From contig NZ_BDJB01000008.1 of the NCBI RefSeq assembly GCF_002117915.1, positions 248,001-312,000 on the forward strand: 64,000 nt of DNA. Reading direction: 5' to 3'. Position numbers and translations under genes: made by a program. The stretch is from Sphingomonas sp. TZW2008 (GTDB lineage Bacteria > Pseudomonadota > Alphaproteobacteria > Sphingomonadales > Sphingomonadaceae). Below the pieces are notes generated by a model that did not search any database, was not told where the DNA came from, and was given only the letters and a program-made list of their open reading frames with translations. Below are positions 15,931-26,981 of this stretch, piece after piece; the stretch's first letter is position 1, and every line of letters starts with the position of its first letter.

Positions 15931-18204
15931 ATGAACGCACCAGCAACGATCGGCACCAAGATCGGCATCGGCACCCCGCTCAGCCGTGTCGACGGCCCCG
16001 ACAAGGTCACCGGCCGCGCCAAATATGCCGCCGAATATCACGTTCCCGATCTGCTCTACGGCGTCGCAGTCGTCAGCCGCATCGCACGCGGCCGGATCAC
16101 CGCGATCGACGAGGACGAAGCGCGCAGCGTGCCCGGCGTCCTCGACATCGTCACCCACCGGAACCGCCCAAAGCAGGCGTGGCTCGATCGCAGCTGGCGT
16201 GACGAGCTCAGCATTCCCGGCGATCCGTTCCGCGCCTTCGCCGACGACGAGATCCAGTTCGCCGGCCAGCCCGTCGCGCTTGTCGTCGCGGAGACGTTCG
16301 AGGCCGCGCGCTTTGCCGCCGGTCTCGTGCGCGTCAGTTACGAGGAAAAGCCGCACAACATCGATTTCGAGACGTCGCTCGCCGAGCGGTTTCTTCCCTC
16401 GAAGCTCAATCGTCGCAACACCTTCCACCCGCCTAAGAACCGCGGCGACGCCGACGAGGCCTATGCGTCGGCGTCGAAGCGCACCGAGGGGCGCTACCAG
16501 CTCGCGCCCGAGCATCACAATCCGATGGAGATGCACGCCAGTACGGTCGAATGGCACGGCGACGGCACGATCACCGTGTACGACAAGGTTCAAGGGTCGC
16601 AGAATACGCAGGCCTATCTCGCCAGCGCGTTCAAGCTCGGCGAAAAGAATGTGCGCGTTGTCAACGCCTATGTCGGCGGCGGCTTCGGTTCGGGGCTGCG
16701 CCCGCAATGGCAGGTGCAGCTGGCCACGATGGCCGCGATCCATCTCGAACGCTCGGTACGTGTCGTGATGACGCGCCAGCAGATGTTCACCCACGGCCAT
16801 CGTCCCGAATGCGTCTACGATATCAAGCTTGGCGCGGAAGACGGCGGCCAGCTGACGGCGATGATCCACTCGGCCACCACCTCCACCTCGCGGTTCGAGA
16901 ACAACATGGAGGATATCGTCACCTGGGGCATGATGAACTACGCCTGCCCCAACGCCAGCGGCGAATATGCGATCGCCCCGCGCGACACCTATACGTCGGC
17001 GGACATGCGCGCGCCCGGCGCGGCGACGGGCATGGCGCTGTTCGAGATCGCGATCGACGAGATGGCCTATGCCGCAAACGTCGATCCGCTTGAGATGCGC
17101 CTCGTCAACTATTCCGACATCGATGCGATGAACGAGACGCCCTATACGTCGAAGGCGCTGCGCGAGGCGTATCACGAAGGCGCCGCGCGCTTCGGTTGGG
17201 ACAAGCGCTCGCCGGAGCCGCGCTCGATGAAGGAGGGGCGTGAGCTGATCGGCTGGGGCGTCGCCACCGGCATGTGGGACGCGCAATTCACCAAGCACAG
17301 TGCGTCGGCGAGGCTGACGCCCAATGGTAAGCTCGTCGTTTCCTGCGCCACGTCGGATATCGGCACCGGCACGTACACGATGATGACGCAGGTCGCCGCC
17401 GACACGCTGGGCATCCCAGTCGGTGATATCACCGCGCGGCTCGGCGATAGCGATCTGCCCGCTGCCCCGGTGCAGGGCGGCTCGTGGGTCGCGGCGTCGG
17501 CCGGCGCGGCGGTGCAGCTCGCCTGCCAGGGGGTCGCGAAGAAGCTGCTTGATGCGGCAAACAAGCTCGACGGCAAGCCGCTGCATGGCGCCAATTCGAT
17601 CGAGGATCTGATCTTCGAGGACGGCCGCATCGGGCTGAAGAACGATATCCACAGTAGCGTCGGCATCGCCGAGATAATGCAGGCGGCCGGCCTCGACGCG
17701 ATTGAAGTCGAGGAAACGGCGAAACCCGGCCTCTCCGACATGGCATCGATGATGCGCAAGTCGCGCAACACGCACAGCGCGGTCTTCGTCGAGGTGCGCG
17801 TCGACGAGGAGCTCGATCAGGTCCGCGTAACGCGCGTCGTCAACGCCGTCGCCGCGGGCCGGATCATCAATCCCAAGACGGCGCGCAGCCAGATCCTGGG
17901 CGGCGTCGTCATGGGGATCGGCATGGCGCTGCACGAGGAGACACTCGCCGACAAGACGCTCGGCAAGTGGATGAACCACAATCTCGCCGAATATCACGTG
18001 CCCGCGCACGCCGACATCGCGGACATCGACGTGATCTTCGTCAAGGAAGTCGACGAGGAAGTATCGCCGCTCGGCGTCAAGGGGCTGGGCGAGATCGGCA
18101 TCGTCGGCACCGCCGCCGCGGTCGCCAACGCCATCTATCATGCGACGGGCAAGCGCGTCCGCTCGCTGCCCGTCACGATAGACAAACTGCTCGCGCTAGA
18201 CTGA
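15931..18204 (+). CDS. paoC: Aldehyde oxidoreductase molybdenum subunit (PaoC/YagR-type)
   Basis: A 757-residue Mo-binding subunit. Starts MNAPATIGTKIGIG behind GAGGAG; the open frame upstream overlaps paoB and is not coding. Family segments: RVDGPDKVTGRAKYAAEY, QGSQNTQAYLASAF, YVGGGFGSGLRPQWQ, APGAATGMALFEIA, and the C-terminal GVKGLGEIGIVGT with the catalytic Glu. Orthologs oxidise a broad range of aromatic aldehydes to acids. No XdhC/PaoD chaperone gene follows, so cofactor insertion must be supplied from elsewhere. Confidence 0.92.
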   Translation: MNAPATIGTKIGIGTPLSRVDGPDKVTGRAKYAAEYHVPDLLYGVAVVSRIARGRITAIDEDEARSVPGVLDIVTHRNRPKQAWLDRSWRDELSIPGDPFRAFADDEIQFAGQPVALVVAETFEAARFAAGLVRVSYEEKPHNIDFETSLAERFLPSKLNRRNTFHPPKNRGDADEAYASASKRTEGRYQLAPEHHNPMEMHASTVEWHGDGTITVYDKVQGSQNTQAYLASAFKLGEKNVRVVNAYVGGGFGSGLRPQWQVQLATMAAIHLERSVRVVMTRQQMFTHGHRPECVYDIKLGAEDGGQLTAMIHSATTSTSRFENNMEDIVTWGMMNYACPNASGEYAIAPRDTYTSADMRAPGAATGMALFEIAIDEMAYAANVDPLEMRLVNYSDIDAMNETPYTSKALREAYHEGAARFGWDKRSPEPRSMKEGRELIGWGVATGMWDAQFTKHSASARLTPNGKLVVSCATSDIGTGTYTMMTQVAADTLGIPVGDITARLGDSDLPAAPVQGGSWVAASAGAAVQLACQGVAKKLLDAANKLDGKPLHGANSIEDLIFEDGRIGLKNDIHSSVGIAEIMQAAGLDAIEVEETAKPGLSDMASMMRKSRNTHSAVFVEVRVDEELDQVRVTRVVNAVAAGRIINPKTARSQILGGVVMGIGMALHEETLADKTLGKWMNHNLAEYHVPAHADIADIDVIFVKEVDEEVSPLGVKGLGEIGIVGTAAAVANAIYHATGKRVRSLPVTIDKLLALD

Positions 18205-18208
18205 TCGC

Positions 18209-18240
18209 CCGCCCCGGCGCGCCTCGACGCGCCGGGGCGG
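18209..18240. terminator. 13-bp hairpin between convergent genes
   Basis: A perfect 13-bp GC stem with loop CCTCGA sits in the 48-base gap between paoC and the convergent DUF885 gene. It has no U-tract on either strand; its stability and position make bidirectional termination the likely role. Confidence 0.5.
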
Positions 18241-18252
18241 CGGCTGCCGGCG

Positions 18253-20070
18253 TCAGCGCTGCGCCGCGGTCCAGTCGGCGAGCTTCTTCTCGAGCACCGG
18301 CATCGGCAGCGCGCCGGTATCGAGCACCGCGGCGTGGAAGGCACGCGGATCGAAGCGCGCCGCCAGCGTGTCGCGCGCCTGCTTCTTCAGCCGCAGGATC
18401 GTCAGCTGTCCGATCTTGTACGCCAGCGCTTGCCCGGGAATGGCGATGTAGCGCTCGACCTCGGCGGTCGCGTCGCTCTCCGGCATCGGCGAATTGTCGA
18501 GCATGTAGCGGATCGCCTGGTCGCGTCCCCACCCCTTGGCGTGAAGTCCGGTATCGACCACCAGCCGCATCGCGCGCAGCATCTCGTCGCTCAGCCCGCC
18601 CATCCGCTGATACGGATCGGTCTCGACGCCGAGCTCGGGATAGAGTGACTCGGCGTACAGCGCCCAGCCCTCGACGAAGGCGGTGTTGCCGCCGAAGCGC
18701 ATGAACGCGGGCAAGCTCTCGTTCTCCTGCGCCAGGCTGATCTGGAAGTGGTGCCCGGGCACCGCCTCGTGCAGGTACAGCGTCTCCATGCCCCACAGGT
18801 ACCGGTTCGGCAGGTCGTAGGTGTTGTAGTAGAACACGCCCGGCCGCGATCCGTCGGGTGTGCCCGACTGGTACGATCCAGCCGCGTCGGTCTTCTCCTT
18901 GAACGGCGGTACCGCACGGATCTCGAGCGGCGTCTTGGGGATCAGCGCGAACTGCTCGCGCACCCGCGCGTCGACGCGCTTGCCGATCGCCTGATAGCCC
19001 GCGGCGACTTCCGCTGCGGTCTTGGGCTGGAAGCGTTTGTCGGTGCGCAGATAGGTGAAGAACTCAGGCAGCGTGCCCTTGAAGCCGGCGCGCGTCTTCT
19101 GCGCCTCCATCTCGCCCAGGATGCGCTTGACTTCGGACAGGCCGAGCTGGTGCACCTCCTCCGCCTTCAGCGGCAGCGTCGTGCTCGCCTCGATCGCGTA
19201 ATCGTACAGCGCCGCCCCGCCCGGCAGCGCGGACAGCCCCACGGTGTCGCGCGCCTTCGGCAGATATTCGGTCTGCAGGAAATCGCGCAAACGGCGGTGC
19301 GCCGGATCAAGCACGTCGCGCACCTGCGCCGCATAGGCCGCGGTCAGCCGCGTGCGATCCGCCGCGGGCACGGCATCGGGGAACTTCAGCACCGGCGCGT
19401 AGAACAGCGATTTCTCGACCGGTTCGGCAAGCAGATGATCGAGCTGCCCGACGACGTTGCGCACCACCAGCTTGGGCGCGGTGATGCCCTGCGCCATGCC
19501 CTCGCGCGCGCGGGCGATCATGCGATCGACGACACGGCCGTATTCGACGTTGCGCTTCAGGTTGTTGTCATAGTCCGCCACCGTCTTGAACGGCGCCGCG
19601 CCCTGCCCCGAGGCGAATTCGGGATAGAAGGTCTGAAATCCCTGGAAGTGGTTGATCGGCAGCAGGTCGGCGATCCGCTTGATCGCGGGCGCATAGCCGC
19701 GCAGCTCGCGCTCATTGTCAGTCTTGAACACGTCATAAGCGATCTGGTCGACGGGCGACAGCTTGGCGCGATCGATGGTGCGAAGCGCGGCGAGATTGTC
19801 GACCAGCGCCTGCCGCTCGGCCGCGTCATATTCAGGCGTCAGATACGGGCTCAGTCGGTCGGCGTAGCGCAGGTCGCCGCGGAAGATCGCGTTGAGCGGA
19901 TTGCGCTTCAGCGACGCCTCGTCACTGTCGGCGAAGATCTTGCGCAGCTTCGCGCCTTCGGCGTTCGCCGGTACGGCAGGCTTGGCGACGGCCGGTGCCT
20001 GCGCGCCGGAGACGGGAACGGTGAGAGTTAGCGCGGGTACGGACAGAAGCAGAGCGATGGCGAGACGCAA
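18253..20070 (-). CDS. DUF885 family metallopeptidase-like protein, exported
   Basis: A 605-residue protein with a signal peptide (MRLAIALLLSVPALTLTVP..SGAQA) and a DUF885 body. The zinc-peptidase-like motif LHEAVPGHHFQ lies near residues 432-442 and is followed by NTAFVEGWALYAESL, as expected for an HExxH-type gluzincin relative. Members are probably periplasmic peptidases, but substrates are unknown. Monocistronic; convergent with paoC and 94 bases from uvsE. Confidence 0.85.
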   Translation of the reverse strand: MRLAIALLLSVPALTLTVPVSGAQAPAVAKPAVPANAEGAKLRKIFADSDEASLKRNPLNAIFRGDLRYADRLSPYLTPEYDAAERQALVDNLAALRTIDRAKLSPVDQIAYDVFKTDNERELRGYAPAIKRIADLLPINHFQGFQTFYPEFASGQGAAPFKTVADYDNNLKRNVEYGRVVDRMIARAREGMAQGITAPKLVVRNVVGQLDHLLAEPVEKSLFYAPVLKFPDAVPAADRTRLTAAYAAQVRDVLDPAHRRLRDFLQTEYLPKARDTVGLSALPGGAALYDYAIEASTTLPLKAEEVHQLGLSEVKRILGEMEAQKTRAGFKGTLPEFFTYLRTDKRFQPKTAAEVAAGYQAIGKRVDARVREQFALIPKTPLEIRAVPPFKEKTDAAGSYQSGTPDGSRPGVFYYNTYDLPNRYLWGMETLYLHEAVPGHHFQISLAQENESLPAFMRFGGNTAFVEGWALYAESLYPELGVETDPYQRMGGLSDEMLRAMRLVVDTGLHAKGWGRDQAIRYMLDNSPMPESDATAEVERYIAIPGQALAYKIGQLTILRLKKQARDTLAARFDPRAFHAAVLDTGALPMPVLEKKLADWTAAQR

Positions 20071-20164
20071 GTGGGCACCCTTTCGATCGATGGATGCGCC
20101 GCCCTACGCGATCGCGCGCCGTGCTGGCAATCGAGTGCCTTACAAATATGACACACCAGCCGCC

Positions 20165-21322
20165 TCATTCAGCGGCGAGCAGTCCCTCGTCGACATCGGG
20201 CTCGTCCTCCGCGTCCGCGCCATCCTCGAGCATCGCTTCGTCCGCGGCGAGCGCCGCCGCGTCCGCCGCGGTGATGCCGAAGCGCGCTGCGACGTCCGGC
20301 GCGAAGCGCAGCAGGTCGGGCCGCAGCCGCAGCAGGCTTAGATCCTTCGACTTGCCCTCCAGCATCACGTCGAAGAACAGCCCCTCCGCCATCCGCATGA
20401 AGGTCGCGAACTCGAACGGATTGGTGAAATCGGCGTGGCCGGTCCAGATCGGCGGGCGCAGCACGGTCTTGATCCGCGCCGCCGCCTTGACCGGTGCCTT
20501 CAGGATCTCATCGCTCTTGCGCGCTTTACCCGCCTTCGCCGCCGCGCGCTGCTTGGGCGTGATCTTCTGCTTCACTTCGCGTAATTCGGTGCGCGGCGAC
20601 GAGAAGTGGATTTTCGGCCGCACCCCCGCCGGCCACGTCGCCAGGAACCGCTCGAGCGTGTCGCGCATGTCGAGCCGCTCGGGGTTGAGGCACCAGAAAT
20701 GCTGGTAATCGAACACCAGCCGCACGCCGGTGCGCTCGTGGATCCACAGTGCGTCGGCGGCGGAGAACCGGATGTCGTCATTCTCCAGCACCAGCCGCCG
20801 CCGCACGTGCTCGGGGCACTGCTCCCACCCCTCGATCCAGCGCGCGCGGCTCGCCGCATGATCGTCGTACACCCCGCCGACGTGGGTGATCATCACCGCC
20901 TCGTCGTCGAGCTCCATCCGGTCGAGCATCTCCGCCTGGCTCGACAGATCCCAGATGCTCTTGCGCGTCAGCTCCGGATTGGGCGCGTTGAGCAGCACGT
21001 ACTGCGACGGGTGGAACGACAGGCGGATGTCGTATTCCTTCGCCTTCACACCGAAGGCGCGCAGCTCGGCGTCGCTTTCCGTCACCATATTGTGGAACTG
21101 CGGCATGTCGGGATGCGTCGCGTAAGGCGCGATGTCCGACGACAGGCGATACATGTCGAGCTTCTCGGCCCTGAGATAATCGAGCACCGCGTCGAGCAGC
21201 TCGAGCGAGCATTTGAGGTGCGGGTTCTTCTGCCAGCGGCGCGTGTCCTGCGATTTGAGATCGGGCCGGCCCATCACCTTCACGGGAAACCCGAGGCGAA
21301 GCGGGCGGCTGTTGTCGGTCAT
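20165..21322 (-). CDS. uvsE: UV damage endonuclease UvsE/UVDE
   Basis: A 385-residue TIM-barrel endonuclease that nicks DNA 5' of UV photoproducts. Family segments: LGFPVKVMGRPDLKSQD, LSFHPSQYVLLNAPNP, MITHVGGVYDD, LVLENDD, VRLVFDYQHFW and KIHFSSPRTELREV with metal ligands His, Glu and Asp. The C-terminus (about 90 residues) is an acidic Ala/Asp/Glu extension. Start chosen at MTDNSRP behind AAGGTG; the upstream extension is Cys/Arg-rich and implausible. I found no LexA-type box upstream. Confidence 0.9.
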   Translation of the reverse strand: MTDNSRPLRLGFPVKVMGRPDLKSQDTRRWQKNPHLKCSLELLDAVLDYLRAEKLDMYRLSSDIAPYATHPDMPQFHNMVTESDAELRAFGVKAKEYDIRLSFHPSQYVLLNAPNPELTRKSIWDLSSQAEMLDRMELDDEAVMITHVGGVYDDHAASRARWIEGWEQCPEHVRRRLVLENDDIRFSAADALWIHERTGVRLVFDYQHFWCLNPERLDMRDTLERFLATWPAGVRPKIHFSSPRTELREVKQKITPKQRAAAKAGKARKSDEILKAPVKAAARIKTVLRPPIWTGHADFTNPFEFATFMRMAEGLFFDVMLEGKSKDLSLLRLRPDLLRFAPDVAARFGITAADAAALAADEAMLEDGADAEDEPDVDEGLLAAE

Positions 21323-21398
21323 CGGGCGGCACCTTGCGTGGCGATCGCGGAACGCGATGCAATCGCAAAGGCAAACGTCCCGCCGCCGCACCGGCTCC

Positions 21399-23012
21399 CT
21401 AGCGCCGGCGCAGCCACCGCCGGATGCGTAAGCGATCGGCGAGGATCGCATGCGCGGCATTGTGGCCCGGCGCGCCCGTCACGCCGCCGCCCGGATGGGT
21501 GCCCGATCCGCACATGTACAGCCCGCGGATCGGCGATCGATAGTCGCCGTGCCCCAGCACCGGGCGCGCCGCCCATAATTGGTCGAGGCTCATCCGCCCA
21601 TGGAAGATGTCGCCGCCGACGAGCCCGAACTTGCGCTCGAGATCGAGCGGCGAGTGGATCTGCCGCGCGATCACGCTCGCCCAGAAATTGGGTGCGTGGT
21701 CGGTGACCGTGTCGATGATGAGGTCCGCCACCGCCTCGCGATGAACGTCCCAGCTACTTCCATCCGGCAGCTCGGGCGCGAACTGCTGGCAGAACAGGCT
21801 CGCGACGTGCATACCGCGCGGGGCTAGGCTGTCGTCCAGCGTTGAAGGGATCTTGATCTCGACGATTGGCTTGCGCGACCAGCCGTGGACGCGCGCGTCG
21901 TCATAGGCGCGATCGATATAGTCCATCCCCGGCGCGATCACGATGCCCGCGGTATGATGCCCAGCCAGCGCCTTGCCCGGCAGAACGGTAAAGTCGGGCA
22001 ACTCGCTCAGCGCGACGTTCATGCGGAACGTGCCCGATCCCGTCTTGTACCCGGCGATACGCCGCCGGAAATCGGCGTCGAGATCGCTCGGCTCCACCAT
22101 CTGGCGATAGAGCAATGCCGGCCCGACGTTCGCCGCGACGATACCGCCCGCGATCTCCTCACCGCTCTCCAGCCGTACCCCCGCCGCCCGCCCGCCGTCG
22201 ACCAGCACGCGCGCGACCGGCGCGTCGCACGTGATTTCGACGCCTTCCTCGACGCACGCAGCCGCCATCGCCTGCGTGATCGCGCCCATGCCGCCGATCG
22301 AATGGCCCCATGCGCCGTATTTGCCGTTCACCTCGCCGAACACGTGGTGCAGCAGAACGTACGCGCTGCCGGGAGTCGACACGCCCGCGTAATTTCCTAC
22401 CACCGCGTCGAACGCGAACGCCGCCTTGATACGATCGTCCTCGAACCATCCGTCGAGGAACTCGCGCGCCGATTTGGCGAAAAGGTCGATCACGTCGCGC
22501 TGCGTCTCGAGCGGCAGCTTGGCGATGAGGCGCCCCTGCCCCGCCGCGGCGATCAGCGCCGGCAACCCGCCGCCGGCATTGGGCGGCGCCTTCAGCGCGA
22601 GCGTGCGCATCACGCTCGCGACGCGCTCCAGCGCCGCCTCGTACGCCGGCAGCGCGGCGGCATCGCGGGCGTTGAACCGCGCGAACGCCGCCTGCGTGCG
22701 CCCTGCGCCGCCGCCGAGCATCAGATAATCGTCGGCGAAGGGGAGGAAGTTCGAGATCGTCCGCTCTACCACGCGATAGCCGCGCTCGTGCAGCCGCATG
22801 TCGGCAATCACCTTGGGGCGCAGCAGGCTGACGGTGTAGCTCGCGGTCGAATTGCGGAAGCCGGGGTGGAACGCCTCGGTCACCGCCGCGCCGCCTACGA
22901 CGTGCCGCCGCTCGAGCACGCGCACCGACAGGCCGGCACGCGCGAGATAAAAGGCGCAGACGAGTCCATTGTGCCCACCGCCGACGATGATCGCGTCATA
23001 TCTCTTCGTCAT
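21399..23012 (-). CDS. Phytoene desaturase-like FAD oxidoreductase (PYROXD2-type)
   Basis: A 537-residue NAD(P)/FAD amine-oxidase-fold protein. Dinucleotide motif AIIVGGGHNGLVCAFYLARAG follows the start, with RVLERRHVVGGAAVTE; the C-terminal FAD motif reads GLYMCGSGTHPGGGVTGAPG. This combination fits the CrtI/PYROXD2-like group rather than a dedicated carotenoid-pathway CrtI, and no other crt genes adjoin. It may act on carotenoids or other isoprenoids. Two adjacent ATGs (23015, 23012) exist; the second has better spacing from AGGGG. Confidence 0.8.
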   Translation of the reverse strand: MTKRYDAIIVGGGHNGLVCAFYLARAGLSVRVLERRHVVGGAAVTEAFHPGFRNSTASYTVSLLRPKVIADMRLHERGYRVVERTISNFLPFADDYLMLGGGAGRTQAAFARFNARDAAALPAYEAALERVASVMRTLALKAPPNAGGGLPALIAAAGQGRLIAKLPLETQRDVIDLFAKSAREFLDGWFEDDRIKAAFAFDAVVGNYAGVSTPGSAYVLLHHVFGEVNGKYGAWGHSIGGMGAITQAMAAACVEEGVEITCDAPVARVLVDGGRAAGVRLESGEEIAGGIVAANVGPALLYRQMVEPSDLDADFRRRIAGYKTGSGTFRMNVALSELPDFTVLPGKALAGHHTAGIVIAPGMDYIDRAYDDARVHGWSRKPIVEIKIPSTLDDSLAPRGMHVASLFCQQFAPELPDGSSWDVHREAVADLIIDTVTDHAPNFWASVIARQIHSPLDLERKFGLVGGDIFHGRMSLDQLWAARPVLGHGDYRSPIRGLYMCGSGTHPGGGVTGAPGHNAAHAILADRLRIRRWLRRR

Positions 23013-23040
23013 CATACCCCTGTCGCCCCCCCCGTCGCGT

Positions 23041-23063
23041 CGTCGCATACGACCGGTGCGACG
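23041..23063. promoter_or_regulatory. Inverted repeat in divergent promoter region
   Basis: CGTCGCA and TGCGACG, perfect 7-bp arms around a 9-base spacer, lie in the gap between the oxidoreductase (minus) and the glgX operon (plus). Size and symmetry fit a dimeric regulator operator; the regulator is unknown. Confidence 0.3.
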
Positions 23064-23113
23064 AAATCGATCGCCGCGAGTTAACCGCCTCGACTGCCAA
23101 GGGGGAAGCCGTC

Positions 23114-23154
23114 GTGAACGATCGTCATCGCTACCTGTTTGCCATGGATCAGGC

Positions 23155-23158
<4 letters not shown>
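23114..23158 (+). CDS. Leader ORF (14 residues) upstream of glgX
   Basis: GTG 23114 is preceded by a strong GGGGGAAG site and opens a 15-codon frame encoding MNDRHRYLFAMDQA, with TGA at 23156-23158. The stop overlaps the GTG start of glgX in a GTGA arrangement, which is the geometry of translational coupling. It may be a leader peptide that sets glgX translation, or a vestige of an N-terminus after a frameshift. It is too short for coding statistics. Confidence 0.45.
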
Positions 23159-25244
<2,086 letters not shown>

Positions 25245-25257
<13 letters not shown>

Positions 25258-26981
25258 ACGCCTGGGGCCCCGAGCCGCTAGAAGACGACACCATCCGCTT
25301 CAACCTCTGGGCGCCCAATGCGGATGCGGTGGCAATCGAGATCGACACCCCCAACCTGCATCCCGGCACAGGCCGGGGCACAGTGAATTATACGACCGCC
25401 CCACTAATCCCCACTGAAAACGGCTGGTGGCAAATCACCCTCCCGGTCGGACCGGGCACCCGCTACCGCTTCCGCATCGGCGACACCGCCGTCCCCGATC
25501 CAGCCTCGCGCCGCCAGCAAGGCGGGGTTCACGGCTGGAGCATCGTTTCCGACGACAACTATCAATGGCGCGCCCCCGACTGGCGCGGCCGCCCGTGGCA
25601 CGAGATGGTCATTATGGAGCTCCACGCCGGCACGCTCGGCGGCTTCAGCGGTATTACCCAGCGCCTTCCCGCCTTCGCCGCGTTAGGCGTCACCGCGATT
25701 GAACTCATGCCGATCAACGCCTTCGCCGGCGACCGCGGCTGGGGCTATGACGGCGTGCTCCCTTACGCCGTGCACGAGGCCTACGGCTCCCCCGACGAGC
25801 TGCGCGCCCTCATAGACGCCGCGCACGAGCTCGGCCTCAGCGTTTTCCTAGACGTGGTGTACAATCACTTCGGCCCCGACGGTAACTACCTCGGCCTTTA
25901 TGCCGACCGCTTCTTCCACCGCGATGTCGCCACCCCTTGGGGCGGCGCGGTCGCCGTCGACGAGCCCCCCGTCGCCCGCTTCTTCATCGACAACGCTCTG
26001 ATGTGGCTGCGCGACTACCGCTTCGACGGCCTCCGCTTCGACGCCGTCCACGCAATCAACAATCCCGCGTTCCTCGACACGATGGCCGCCGAAATCCGCG
26101 CCGCCCTCCCCGATCGCCACACCCACCTTGTCCTCGAAAACGAGGCGAACGACGCCAGCCGGCTCCGCCCCGACGCGTACGACGCGCAATGGAACGACGA
26201 CTTCCACAACGTCCTTCACGTTCTCCTCACCGGCGAGACCAACGCCTATTACGGCGACTTTGCCGACCGCCCTGCAGAGCGCCTCGCCCGCTGCCTGTCG
26301 CAGGGCTTCGTCTACCAGGGCGATCCCTCGCCCAACCACGACGGCAAGCCCCGCGGCACCCCAAGCGCGCACCTGCCGCCGACGCGCTTCGTCAGCTTCC
26401 TCCAGAACCACGACCAGGTCGGCAACCGGGCTTTAGGCGAGCGCCTAAAGCTGCTGACAGACCCCGCCAAACTCCGCGCCGCTACTGCGCTACTTCTGCT
26501 GAGCCCGCAGATCCCGCTGCTCTTCATGGGCGAGGAGGACGGCAGCGAAACGCCGTTTCTCTTCTTCACCGACTTCCACGACGATCTCGCCGACGCCGTT
26601 CGCGAAGGCCGTCGCCGCGAATTCGCCAAATTTGCTGCCTTCGCCGACGAGCAGGCGCGCGAGACGATCCCCGACCCGAACGACCTCGCGACGTTCGAGC
26701 AATCCCGTCCCCTGCCCGGCGCCGACGCGGAAAGCTGGCGCGCGCTCTATCGCAACCTGCTCGGCATCCGCCGAGACAGGATCGTCCCGCATCTTCGCGA
26801 CGTGCGCGCGATCGGCGCGGAAGCGACCGGCGACGCTTCGGTCGTCGCGCACTGGCGCCTGGGTAACGGCACTTTCCTAGGTATCGCGATCGACCTGTCC
26901 GACACGCCGACGCTGCCCGCGATCGAGGGCGAACTGATCTACACCGATGGCGCGCGCTTCGCCGCCTGGCTCGAATCGTGA
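25245..26981 (+). CDS. treZ: Malto-oligosyltrehalose trehalohydrolase TreZ
   Basis: About 578 residues, GH13. N-terminal domain with FNLWAPNADAVAIEI and VPDPASRRQQGGVHGWS, then barrel motifs LDVVYNHFGPDGNYL, FDGLRFDAVHAI with the nucleophile Asp, LVLENEANDA with the acid/base Glu, and FLQNHDQVGNRALGERL. It releases trehalose from maltooligosyl trehalose made by TreY. The start is uncertain: GTG 25245 lies inside the end of glgX (13-base overlap), with GTG 25233 as an alternative. The stop overlaps malQ by GTGA. Confidence 0.92.

Noticed and set aside
15610-18141. Very long open frame antisense to paoB/paoC
   Set aside because: It mirrors the codon-position GC bias of the pao genes, contains no recognisable domain and has Arg/Asp/His-skewed composition; it is a shadow of real coding sequence.
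18748-20031. Plus-strand open frame of about 430 codons opposite the DUF885 gene
   Set aside because: Antisense shadow with Arg/Gln/Leu-rich composition and no domain, while the minus frame has a signal peptide and the HEAVPGHH motif.
21323-21398. LexA (SOS) box before uvsE
   Set aside because: No GTTC-N7-GTTC or GAAC-N7-GAAC pair of the alphaproteobacterial type is present.
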